Assembly (NCBI GenBank): GCA_035539855.1
Contig: DATLHO010000126.1
Coordinates: forward strand, 1-8,812
Length of the DNA stretch: 8,812 nt
Direction of reading: 5' to 3'
From: DATLHO01 sp035539855
GTDB taxonomy: Bacteria > Bacteroidota > Ignavibacteria > OLB7
Below are positions 1 through 5,577 of the stretch, in pieces. Below the pieces are notes generated by a model, which was not told the origin of the DNA, searched no databases, and saw only the letters and a list, made by a program, of their open reading frames with translations. How positions within the stretch are numbered: the first letter of the stretch is position 1; every line of letters begins with the position of its first letter. Position numbers and translations under genes: made by a program.

Positions 1-162
1 GGCACGCGCACGCACGCCTCGGAGTTCGACGACGCGTTCATCTACGACGAGATCGCGCGCGCGCCGGAGGCGCGGGCGATCCCGATGCACGCGATCGAGC
101 ACGATCGAGCGGCGGAGCCGTTCGAGGCGTGGACGGCTAAGAGCGATCGCGTTCAGTACTGA
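1..162 (+). CDS. 3' end of an unidentified gene (partial)
   Basis: Frame 1 is open from the first base to a TGA at 160-162 and gives the last 53 residues of a protein. The fragment is acidic and Ala/Arg-rich (it contains SEFDDAFIYDEIARAPEAR) and ends in SDRVQY. The codon use, with G or C in most third positions, resembles the GC-rich genes to the right. A strong hairpin follows 16 bases after the stop, as expected at the end of a transcription unit. I do not recognise the family, and no catalytic motif is visible in this short piece. The gene extends left out of the window. Confidence 0.7.
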   Translation, partial: GTRTHASEFDDAFIYDEIARAPEARAIPMHAIEHDRAAEPFEAWTAKSDRVQY

Positions 163-167
163 GGGCA

Positions 168-325
168 CGAAGGACAACGAGGGCGCATCGCGCGGCAACG
201 CCGCGCTGAGGCGCCCTCGGTTTCGTTCTGCCCATCACGAACCGCCCCCTTCGTCATCCTCGATCGCGCAGCGATCGGGGATCGTTCTTCGGCGGCAGCC
301 GTGCCGGACGGTACCGCTACCGCGG
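168..325 (+). repeat. 158-bp dispersed repeat, copy A
   Basis: This block matches 3617-3774 over its full 158 bases with no gaps and, by hand alignment, 11 mismatches (about 93% identity), in the same orientation. Its first part holds the terminator-like hairpin at 179-218. Its second part holds the small palindrome CGATCGC-GCA-GCGATCG and a GGTACC site. It encodes no plausible protein. The layout (palindromes, intergenic, more than one copy) is that of a REP- or MITE-like element. Identity with copy B stops abruptly at 325, where gene debris begins; copy B continues into an inverted partner that is missing here. Confidence 0.85.
179..227 (+). terminator. Hairpin terminator after the partial gene ending at 162
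   Basis: GAGGGCGC at 179-186 pairs with GCGCCCTC at 211-218. Inside it, CGCGGC pairs with GCCGCG across a short loop, giving a long GC-rich stem. A modest T-rich tail (TTTCGTT) follows at 221-227. The hairpin lies 16 bases after the stop codon at 162. The stem is convincing; the short interrupted T tract makes intrinsic termination likely rather than certain. It is part of the 158-bp repeat, so this repeat seems to carry terminators around the genome. Confidence 0.6.
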
Positions 326-378
326 GGGAATCATCGCCAGACGCATACGTGGATTCAATGTGCTCCGCTGCGCATGTA

Positions 379-555
379 TTACCCGGACGCCACATCGTCG
401 GTGTGCACAGGAATTCGAGTCGTACCGGAGTAGATCTGCTGCGGCCCGACTGAAGTGATCCCGACCGCACGGCCAAAGAGATCGACGACGCCGAGCTCCA
501 CTTGGGACATCCGGGGCGCTCTGACGACGACCGCGCCCGTCGCGACGACGGGATA
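379..555 (-). pseudogene. Decayed T9SS type A C-terminal sorting domain
   Basis: Read on the minus strand from 555, the frame gives TYP-VVATG-AVVVRAP, then SQVELGVVDLFGRAV, and ends near TDDVASG at a TAA (379-381). This is the usual order of a type IX secretion C-terminal domain: a YPNPA-like opening, a V-x-L strand, the (V/Y)DxxGR motif, and an ASG turn that normally leads into a GVY strand. Here a stop replaces that strand, and the same frame then reads YMRSGAH before another stop. There is no start codon, signal peptide or secreted body. Upstream it runs out of frame into transposase-like sequence. I infer a remnant of a lost secreted-protein gene. Confidence 0.6.
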
Positions 556-565
556 GGTTGTTCGC

Positions 566-727
566 AAACGGCGCCACTTGGCGATGGCCGCCTCGTTTGA
601 GCTCGTCGCTCTCCGCTCGCAGCTGCTCGACCAGCGCAATCAAGTGCGCATTTTGCTCCTGGAGCGCCAGGACCAAGTCCACGAGCGTAGCGTGATCGAG
701 CTTCACTATTTCAGCGCGCTCTCGCAT
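566..727 (-). pseudogene. IS66-like transposase, N-terminal remnant
   Basis: From the ATG at 727 the minus strand encodes about 54 sensible residues: a Leu/Gln/Glu-rich helix (VDLVLALQEQNAHLIALVEQ), then ELKRGGHRQVAPF. A coiled-coil start followed by an ELKR-x(4)-RQ-x-APF stretch is typical of the N-terminus of many IS66-family transposases, where a basic linker and the DDE domain follow. Here the similarity ends near 566, and the continuing frame is Arg-rich nonsense. The remaining several hundred residues, including the catalytic core, are absent. The remnant starts about 60 bases past the stop of the thioredoxin-like gene. No second end of the element was found. The family assignment rests on this short motif only. 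Confidence 0.55.
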
Positions 728-784
728 GCGCGATACCAGAAGCCAGCTTCGTGCCGTTAAGCAGTTACGGTTCTCTACAGACTG

Positions 785-1378
785 TTAATGCTCCCGGTGC
801 AAGAGACGACCGATCCGTCTGCTTATGCTATCCAAAGCAGTTGCTGACTTGACTTCCTCTAGGCCGCTAAACAGAGTATCGTAGCTCACGAACTTGGTTG
901 CTCCCGATGTCATGACCAGGATAGCTGGCGTGCGACTAACGTTGTACCGACCAAAGAGACCGCCGACCAACCGCTTCGGCGGCCATGGGTCTATCTGACC
1001 TTCTGCGGTGATGTCGTAGTAGACAGGGACTTGTCGACCCAGCAAGTCCGTGGCGAGCCTCTGTGCCGCCCGACGCGCCACACCTCCACCGCCGGGGCGC
1101 GCAATGGCCGTAAGCTCTATTCGTCCGTTGACATGCGCCCTGATAGAGTCGATAGCAGTAACGATTGCGCGGAAACAATCGACGCATGAGTAGCCCCCTG
1201 AAAACACCACAACGCGCGCCGTCGTGTCGTCCGCTACGAGTCGCACAGTGTCGCCGCGCATAGTCGACACAAGAACCTCGCTTTCGCCTACCACTGCGGG
1301 ATCAACGCCGTGCAATAGCAGAGCAGCCGTAGCTGCCATCGCTGCCAGTGTGATCCGCCGTTTCCCGAAATCAGTCAT
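785..1378 (-). CDS. Exported thioredoxin-fold protein with CVDC site
   Basis: A 197-residue protein. It opens with a basic stretch and a hydrophobic segment (residues about 6-24), a likely signal peptide or membrane anchor, so it should act outside the cytoplasm. A thioredoxin-like domain follows: strand VVVFSG at 56-61, active-site C65-V-D-C68 at the start of a helix, and T150-P151 before the strand AILV, the position of the conserved cis-proline. The length and the exported CxxC protein fit the TlpA/ResA-like or AhpC/TSA-like part of the superfamily; I infer thiol-disulfide exchange on extracytoplasmic partners. The start codon overlaps the 3' end of the propeller gene by 8 bp (ATGACTGA), and AGGG lies 4 bases upstream, so translation is probably coupled. 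CVDC is not a textbook motif such as CGPC or CPPC, so a redox partner cannot be named. Confidence 0.75.
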   Translation of the reverse strand: MTDFGKRRITLAAMAATAALLLHGVDPAVVGESEVLVSTMRGDTVRLVADDTTARVVVFSGGYSCVDCFRAIVTAIDSIRAHVNGRIELTAIARPGGGGVARRAAQRLATDLLGRQVPVYYDITAEGQIDPWPPKRLVGGLFGRYNVSRTPAILVMTSGATKFVSYDTLFSGLEEVKSATALDSISRRIGRLLHREH

Positions 1379-2600
1379 GCTGCCCTATTCTGTACAGTAC
1401 GAGTGAATACGCTTCTTCCTCGTTCTCAATCGCGTACTCATCCGCCACCTTTCTCATTTCGCCGAACGACGCGGCCCGCAAGGCCGCTTCTGGAAAGGGA
1501 AGGATTCGATAAACGACTCCTTCCCCGCCGGGGAAGTACGCGTATGACAAAGGATACGGGATCGAGTCCGCGATCGGCGACATCAACTCCGGACTGCTAT
1601 CGGGCAACGAGTCACAAAGGACGAACCACTGACCATCAACATTACGCCGCAAAACGGAATGGCTCGACCGTGGGACTCCCGAGTAGAGGCCGCGTGTGTT
1701 TGTGTCCGCCCATTGAATTGTTGCAACAATAGTTCTGTGGTCGATCCGGGTCAGCGTTCGCACATTCGGCGCCGCGTATACGATCGGCCTGAGCGAGTCG
1801 AGCAAAACCTTGACCGGCAGAGCCGCGAGCACTGTATCCCGGACAAGCCGTTCAACTGCTTGCGCAGCCTGACTACTCCAGGAACTAAGGCCAAAGTCCA
1901 GAGTGTCGATTGGCCACCCATCAAACGAGTAGCGAACCGCCTTCGGCGAAGCCACCTCGCTTACGATGATGCCGTCTTCGACTACCTGTACAACTCTTCT
2001 AGGATAGAAATATGTGTACGGCATCCCTGGCGGATCCGGCAACGCGACTTCCGAAAGAACCGTCCCAGCGGCGAGATTCAATCGCGCAACTCGTACTCGA
2101 CTCGGTTGCCCTGTCATGGCGCACATCCAGACATAACAATCAGTTCTAGCGAGCCCGATTTGATCGTAGGAGCTGCCGAGCGGAATGACCCGACTGAGCG
2201 AGGCCTCGTCCTCCGTTGTCCTTGAGTACACGAGCGCCTTTCTCCAGTACAGCAGTACAATTCGAGCAGAGTCGACGTGCAGGTCCGCGAACTGGCCTCG
2301 CCGATCCAAGTCGTCGGTAATGCCCGGTACAGTCGTTGAGAGGGTCAAGGTATCCCATGTCGTTCGTCCCGAGCGCAAGACATAGAGCCTGACGGTCTCT
2401 TGACTCAAAGACTGATGACCGAAGACATAAATATCGCTCTTGTAGACGCGTGCCACGGTGCCGCGGTTCGAGATTGCTCTATCGATCGGCAACTGGACGA
2501 GCGCATCCATTCTCCATTGGACCGGCGCCCCTGCATCTGCCATTCCGACGCTTGTGACGGCAAAGAGAAGCAAAACACGCCATGTAAAACGAGAGCTCAT
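1371..2600 (-). CDS. Exported beta-propeller-like protein, unknown function
   Basis: A 409-residue protein when started at the ATG at 2598-2600. This start gives a clean signal peptide (SSRF-TWRVLLLFAVTSVGMADAGA), whereas the longer frame to 2696 adds an Arg-rich tail lying upstream of the promoter and inside the regulator gene. The mature part is a series of beta-strand-rich segments with recurring Val/Ile-Tyr and hydrophobic-Asp patterns (ARVYKSDIYVF at 50-60, IVLLYWRKALVYS at 114-126, KAVRYSFDGWPIDTL at 220-234). The last resembles the 'local variable, then deity-like D-G-x-P/x-x-D-T-L' turn seen in six-bladed propellers of Bacteroidota. Blade count cannot be fixed by eye, and no catalytic motif is visible. 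The 8-bp overlap with the thioredoxin-like gene suggests a joint role. In NHLRC2-type proteins a thioredoxin domain and a propeller occur in one chain, which makes the pairing plausible. Confidence 0.65.
   Translation of the reverse strand: MSSRFTWRVLLLFAVTSVGMADAGAPVQWRMDALVQLPIDRAISNRGTVARVYKSDIYVFGHQSLSQETVRLYVLRSGRTTWDTLTLSTTVPGITDDLDRRGQFADLHVDSARIVLLYWRKALVYSRTTEDEASLSRVIPLGSSYDQIGLARTDCYVWMCAMTGQPSRVRVARLNLAAGTVLSEVALPDPPGMPYTYFYPRRVVQVVEDGIIVSEVASPKAVRYSFDGWPIDTLDFGLSSWSSQAAQAVERLVRDTVLAALPVKVLLDSLRPIVYAAPNVRTLTRIDHRTIVATIQWADTNTRGLYSGVPRSSHSVLRRNVDGQWFVLCDSLPDSSPELMSPIADSIPYPLSYAYFPGGEGVVYRILPFPEAALRAASFGEMRKVADEYAIENEEEAYSLVLYRIGQHD
1383..1386 (-). promoter_or_regulatory. Ribosome binding site of the thioredoxin-like gene
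   Basis: AGGG on the minus strand, 4 bases before the ATG at 1376-1378. It lies inside the coding end of the propeller gene, so ribosomes finishing that gene are already at the next start. It supports the overlapping start. Confidence 0.5.
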
Positions 2601-2662
2601 AGCCGGCCTGTATTCAGAAAGGGGGTGTCGCCGACGCGGACGTCGGCGCGAACGAGACGGCA

Positions 2663-2670
2663 CAAAGGTA
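2663..2670 (-). promoter_or_regulatory. -7 box (TACCTTTG) for the propeller-thioredoxin operon
   Basis: The minus strand reads TACCTTTG, an exact TAnnTTTG match. It sits between the regulator stop (2680) and the propeller start (2600), and predicts a leader of roughly 55 bases. No TTG is present at the usual -33 distance, so this half of the promoter is weak or needs an activator. The LuxR-type regulator encoded immediately upstream is an obvious candidate activator (inference). The position also argues against the longer propeller frame starting at 2696. Confidence 0.55.
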
Positions 2671-2679
2671 TGCGCGAGC

Positions 2680-3573
2680 TCAGGGCGGCGCGTCACCGGT
2701 TTGGTGTAGGTCGCGCGGCGTGAGGTCGACGAGCTGGGGGGCGAAGTACTTCTGGTAGAGCTTCATGATACCGCCGGCGCCGGTCTTGTCGAAGACGTGC
2801 TTCATGTGCGTCTCCACCGTGTTGATAGTCACGCCAAGCTTGTCGGCGATTTCGCGGTTCTCGAGTCCGTTCATCCGATAGAGCGCCACCTGCATCTCCC
2901 GCACGGTAAGTCCTCCGTCGGCGGTCATCGCGTTCATGCCCTCGAAGAAGCGCTGGTCCGTCGGCCGCAGCGCCTGGTGCAGCGCGGAGATATGGAGCAT
3001 GGACCATCGTACGTACGGCTCGATACTCCTGAGTCGACGTACTGCGTCGTCGCCGATGGGCGTGCGGTCGGTGCGGTTCCAGAGGAGTATAACGCCGAGG
3101 TGCCCTCCGTCGTCGAGCGTGTACCACTCGACGTGCGGGTCCGGGTGATAGGCGCCGGTGTCGAAGCCCGCCTCCTGAAGCTCTCGTGTCATTCTCGTTA
3201 CGTGCACGCTCCTGTCGCTCTCGCTGCCGACCTCGACGCAGATGTTACCGTCGGTCGATTCGTCGGGCAGGAAGCAGGTGTCCGCTACGACGTTGGCCCT
3301 CTCGAGCGGAACAGAGTCGGCGACCGCCCTGTAGTTCACCACCGTGCAGACTACGTCGACATCGATTAGGTGCTCGCGCACGTGATCCTTCAACAGGCGC
3401 TGCATCTCCACGTACGATGTCGTCGTCCCTGTACACGTCACCAGGCGCGCGAACCAGGCGTCCGGTGTTGTCGAGAGGGTTGATGATTCGAGCGGATCGA
3501 TGCGTCGATGGATATCGTTGTTCTTGAGGTGCTGCATTGCCGTCCGACGTTTTGAGGGGTTGTTGTCGGTCAT
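2680..3573 (-). CDS. LuxR-type HTH transcriptional regulator
   Basis: A 297-residue protein from the ATG at 3571-3573. The C-terminal part (residues about 221-272) is a LuxR/GerE helix-turn-helix: GLTVREMQV, then LENREIADKLGVTINTVETH, then MKHVFDKTGA. This matches the family pattern LTxRE...EIAxxLxxSxxTVxxHxxxIxxKL. The N-terminal ~200 residues are not a recognisable receiver domain, since no conserved Asp/Lys pattern is seen. They could be a PAS/GAF-like sensor with strands such as VDVVCTVVNY and HLGVILLWNRTD. It probably binds DNA and controls transcription in the cytoplasm. A frame extending to 3687 would read into the repeat and past the -7 box, so it was rejected. A TACCTTTG box ends two bases before this ATG, so either the mRNA is leaderless or translation starts at the second Met (3535-3537). 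GC content is like the host genes, unlike the operon downstream. Confidence 0.8.
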   Translation of the reverse strand: MTDNNPSKRRTAMQHLKNNDIHRRIDPLESSTLSTTPDAWFARLVTCTGTTTSYVEMQRLLKDHVREHLIDVDVVCTVVNYRAVADSVPLERANVVADTCFLPDESTDGNICVEVGSESDRSVHVTRMTRELQEAGFDTGAYHPDPHVEWYTLDDGGHLGVILLWNRTDRTPIGDDAVRRLRSIEPYVRWSMLHISALHQALRPTDQRFFEGMNAMTADGGLTVREMQVALYRMNGLENREIADKLGVTINTVETHMKHVFDKTGAGGIMKLYQKYFAPQLVDLTPRDLHQTGDAPP

Positions 3574-3574
3574 G

Positions 3575-3582
3575 CAAAGGTA
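3575..3582 (-). promoter_or_regulatory. -7 box (TACCTTTG) of the LuxR-type regulator gene
   Basis: The minus strand reads TACCTTTG-C-ATG, an exact TAnnTTTG box almost touching the first start codon. A TTC (not TTG) lies 17 bases upstream, so the -33 half is imperfect. With such a box transcription should begin at or within the ATG at 3571-3573. The identical octamer precedes the neighbouring operon at 2663-2670. Confidence 0.5.
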
Positions 3583-3616
3583 GGACCGTGACGGGAGAAT
3601 CTCCGGCGTGAGGAAC

Positions 3617-3774
3617 CGAAGAACAACGAGGGCGCATCGCGCGGCATTGCCGCGCCGATGCGCCCTCGGTTTCGTTTCACCCATCAAGGACCGCCCCCTT
3701 CGTCATCCTCGATCGCGCAGCGATCGGGGATCATTCTTCGGCGGCAGCCGTGCCGGACGGTACCGCTACCGCGG
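3617..3774 (+). repeat. 158-bp dispersed repeat, copy B
   Basis: About 93% identical to 168-325, same orientation, with no gaps by hand alignment. It lies in the intergenic gap between the regulator (minus, starting at 3573) and the Rieske-FAD gene (minus, ending at 3845). Relative to its neighbours it is therefore turned the other way from copy A, which follows a plus-strand gene. Most of the 11 differences lie in the hairpin loop and in the stretch at 3675-3687; the right half (3691-3774) differs at only one base. That uneven pattern suggests the right half is under constraint or was homogenised recently. Confidence 0.85.
3628..3667. terminator. Long hairpin within repeat copy B, possible bidirectional terminator
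   Basis: GAGGGCGCATCG at 3628-3639 pairs with CGATGCGCCCTC at 3656-3667, and the inner CGCGGCA pairs with TGCCGCG, with one bulged base. The plus strand continues GGTTTCGTTT; the minus strand continues GTTGTTCTTCGG. Both tails are T-rich, so it could stop transcription from the Rieske-FAD gene (minus) and antisense transcription alike. It also insulates the regulator promoter at 3575-3582. Confidence 0.55.
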
Positions 3775-3806
3775 AAGATCGATCCCCGGCTCCGCCGAGG
3801 ATGACG
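3701..3806. repeat. Inverted repeat, MITE/REP-like, spanning the right half of copy B
   Basis: CGTCATCCTCG at 3701-3711 is the exact reverse complement of CGAGGATGACG at 3796-3806. Just inside, GGGGATC (3726-3732) faces GATCCCC (3781-3787). The arms enclose the sequence shared with copy A. In copy A only the left arm is present (its sequence diverges at 325), so copy B may be the fuller version of the element and copy A a truncated one. Confidence 0.6.
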
Positions 3807-3815
3807 TGCACGCCG

Positions 3816-3837
3816 CGCCTGGGAGAATGCCCGGGCG
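3816..3837 (-). terminator. Small hairpin just after the Rieske-FAD gene
   Basis: CGCCTGGG (3816-3823) pairs with CCCGGGCG (3830-3837) with one G-T pair and a six-base loop. It lies 7 bases past the stop codon on the minus strand. There is no T tract, so it may only stabilise the mRNA 3' end; the stronger hairpin at 3628-3667 is the better terminator. Confidence 0.35.
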
Positions 3838-3844
3838 ACTACCA

Positions 3845-5389
3845 CTACTCCACACTCCCCAGCGGCGACAGCGCCGGTCCGTTAAGCACCTTCCCATACG
3901 CGTCGAAGCGCGAGCCGTGGCACGCGCAGTCCCAGCTCTTCTCGAGCGGGTTCCAGTCGACGATGCATCCGGCGTGCGTGCACGTGGCGGAGACCTTGTG
4001 CAGCCGGCCGTCGTCGTCGCGGTAGGCGGCGATCTTCGAGAGCCCGTCGCGCACGACCGCGCCCTGGCCCGGCTGCAGGTCGTCGACCGAGTCGACGTCG
4101 CCGCCGGTCAGGTGCTCGCCGAGCTGGCCGACCATCGTGCCGACGTTGCGCAGGTATGCGGGCGCGCTCTTGAGCGACTTGCGGTCGGGATCGTAGAGCT
4201 CGGCCCACGGGTTCTTGCGGCCGATGATCAGGTCCGTGCAGAGCATCCCGCCGATCGTTCCGTGCGTCATTCCGTGACCCGAGTCGCCGGTGATGATGTA
4301 GACATTCTCCTTGCCCGACGCGTCGAGACCGATGAACGCGAGCGAGTCGACCGGCTCCTGAACCTGTCCGGACCACCGGTACTCGACGGACTCGACGGAC
4401 GGGAAACGCTCGCGCGCCCACGACTCGAGTCGCTGGAAACGTCCCTCCGGATCGTACTCCTCGTTCGCCTTGTGATCCTCGCCACCGACGATGAGCCAGT
4501 CGTGCGACGGCTCCTCGTCGACGTTCGTGCTCGACGGCCACGCGAGGCGCACGTAGTGATAGGGATCGAGCGTGTCCCAGTAGAGGTTCAGCGCGACCGA
4601 GCGGTGCGGCACGCGCAGTCCGATGGCGTACGTCCGGTACGGCTCCTGCTTCGTGTGCAGCGCGACCCAGTCGCTGATCGGCGAGTTCGTCGCCACGACG
4701 ATCGCGTTGGCGCTGACGGTATAGCCCGAGTCGGTGCGCACGCGCGCCGGCGATCCGCCGGCGACCTCGACGACGTGCGCGTTGGTGCAGATGCGCCCGC
4801 CCATGCGCACGATCGCGCGGGCCAGTCCGCTGAGGTACTTCATCGGATGGAACTGACCCTGACGCGGGAAGCGCAGACACGCGCCCGTGTCGAACGTATC
4901 GAGCGGCGCGCGCGGCACCATCTCGACATCGATGAGGCCCGCGCGATGCGCCGCCTCGAGCTCGCGCTCGAGGATGTCGCTGTCATCGCCGGGCGGTCGG
5001 AAGAGGTAGCCGTCGAGGCGGCGGAAGTCGCAGCCGATTCCCTCGGCCGCGATGATTGCCTCGATCTGATCGACCGCGGCCATGTGGCTCTCCGCCGCCA
5101 GGCGCGCGCCGTCCTCGCCGTGCAGTCGCTCGAGCTCGACGAAGCGATCGTCGAGCGCGAACGAGAGGTGCGCGGTCGTGCGTCCGGTCTCACCGCCGCC
5201 GACCGGGCCGTCGTCGAGCACGATGACGCTGCGCCCCTGGCGCAGCAGCAGGTAGGCCGTGGTCATGCCGGCGATGCCGGCGCCGACGACGCAGACGTCG
5301 GCCTGGGCGTCGGCGGTCAGGGCGGTCTGTACGGGGACCTCGGCGGTCGCCATCCAGACCGAGACGCTCTGTCCCGAATCGTTGTTCAT
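3845..5389 (-). CDS. FAD-dependent oxidoreductase with C-terminal Rieske [2Fe-2S] domain
   Basis: A 514-residue, probably cytoplasmic protein. The N-terminal DAO-type fold has the dinucleotide motif VVGAGIAGMT at 34-43, an acidic strand end (IVLDD at 56-60) and GGGETGRTTAHLS at 64-76, which bind FAD. A second FAD-contacting stretch, YIITGDSGHGMTHG, precedes the Rieske part. The C-terminus has C470-T-H472-A-G-C475 and, further on, C488-A-C490-H491-G-S. C470, H472, C488 and H491 are the cluster ligands, and C475 and C490 match the disulfide pair of bc1-type Rieske proteins. Length and domain order match the DAO-Rieske family that includes Bacillus subtilis YhfW, whose substrate is not established. 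It likely oxidises an amine or similar substrate and passes electrons from FAD to the cluster (inference). GGAGC stands 5 bases before the ATG, supporting this start. No clear promoter box was found in the gap before it. Confidence 0.9.
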   Translation of the reverse strand: MNNDSGQSVSVWMATAEVPVQTALTADAQADVCVVGAGIAGMTTAYLLLRQGRSVIVLDDGPVGGGETGRTTAHLSFALDDRFVELERLHGEDGARLAAESHMAAVDQIEAIIAAEGIGCDFRRLDGYLFRPPGDDSDILERELEAAHRAGLIDVEMVPRAPLDTFDTGACLRFPRQGQFHPMKYLSGLARAIVRMGGRICTNAHVVEVAGGSPARVRTDSGYTVSANAIVVATNSPISDWVALHTKQEPYRTYAIGLRVPHRSVALNLYWDTLDPYHYVRLAWPSSTNVDEEPSHDWLIVGGEDHKANEEYDPEGRFQRLESWARERFPSVESVEYRWSGQVQEPVDSLAFIGLDASGKENVYIITGDSGHGMTHGTIGGMLCTDLIIGRKNPWAELYDPDRKSLKSAPAYLRNVGTMVGQLGEHLTGGDVDSVDDLQPGQGAVVRDGLSKIAAYRDDDGRLHKVSATCTHAGCIVDWNPLEKSWDCACHGSRFDAYGKVLNGPALSPLGSVE

Positions 5390-5393
5390 GTGC

Positions 5394-5398
5394 AGCTC
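5394..5398 (-). promoter_or_regulatory. Ribosome binding site of the Rieske-FAD gene
   Basis: GGAGC on the minus strand, ending 4 bases before the ATG at 5387-5389. It is one of the few clear Shine-Dalgarno-like sites in the window and fixes the start of this gene. Confidence 0.5.
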
Positions 5399-5521
5399 CG
5401 AGTTTCTCGCGGGTAGACGTGCTTTCGTGCCGGACGTGCGCGCAGGTCGCCGGCGTCAGCGACAAACAACAGCAGAAAGCCGGCCATTCTCGCATTGTTT
5501 TTTGGGAGTCCCGTCGAAACG

Positions 5522-5558
5522 ACGACGCCCGCGCGGAGCAGCTCCACGCGGGCGTCGT
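5522..5558 (-). terminator. Hairpin terminator after the Ig-like T9SS protein gene
   Basis: ACGACGCCCGCG (5522-5533) pairs perfectly with CGCGGGCGTCGT (5547-5558), 12 bp, and GGAG/CTCC extends the stem after one mismatch. It lies 19 bases past the stop codon at 5578-5580. The minus-strand tail (CGTTTCG) is only weakly T-rich. It sits between two minus-strand genes, so the Rieske-FAD gene probably has its own promoter somewhere in 5390-5521, but none matching TAnnTTTG was seen. Confidence 0.6.
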
Positions 5559-5577
5559 TCGATCGATGCGATGTCGG

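Noticed and set aside
1659..2225. 188-codon plus-strand frame opposite the propeller gene
   Set aside because: It has no recognisable motif, and the minus frame has a signal peptide, a promoter and a coupled downstream gene.
2601..2696. 32-codon extension of the propeller gene
   Set aside because: It lies upstream of and across the -7 box, overlaps the regulator end and would bury the signal peptide behind an Arg-rich stretch.
3574..3687. 38-codon extension of the LuxR-type regulator
   Set aside because: It runs through the -7 box and into the 158-bp repeat; its sequence is typical read-through of GC-rich non-coding DNA.
168..3774. The two repeats read as integrase attachment sites
   Set aside because: No integrase or tRNA gene is present, and the repeats are 158 bp with hairpins, far from a typical att core. 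An intergenic repeat family explains them better.
3608..5416. 602-codon open frame on the plus strand
   Set aside because: It is antisense to the Rieske-FAD gene and exists because that gene uses G/C in third positions. The product is Arg/Val/Asp-rich low-complexity sequence without any domain.
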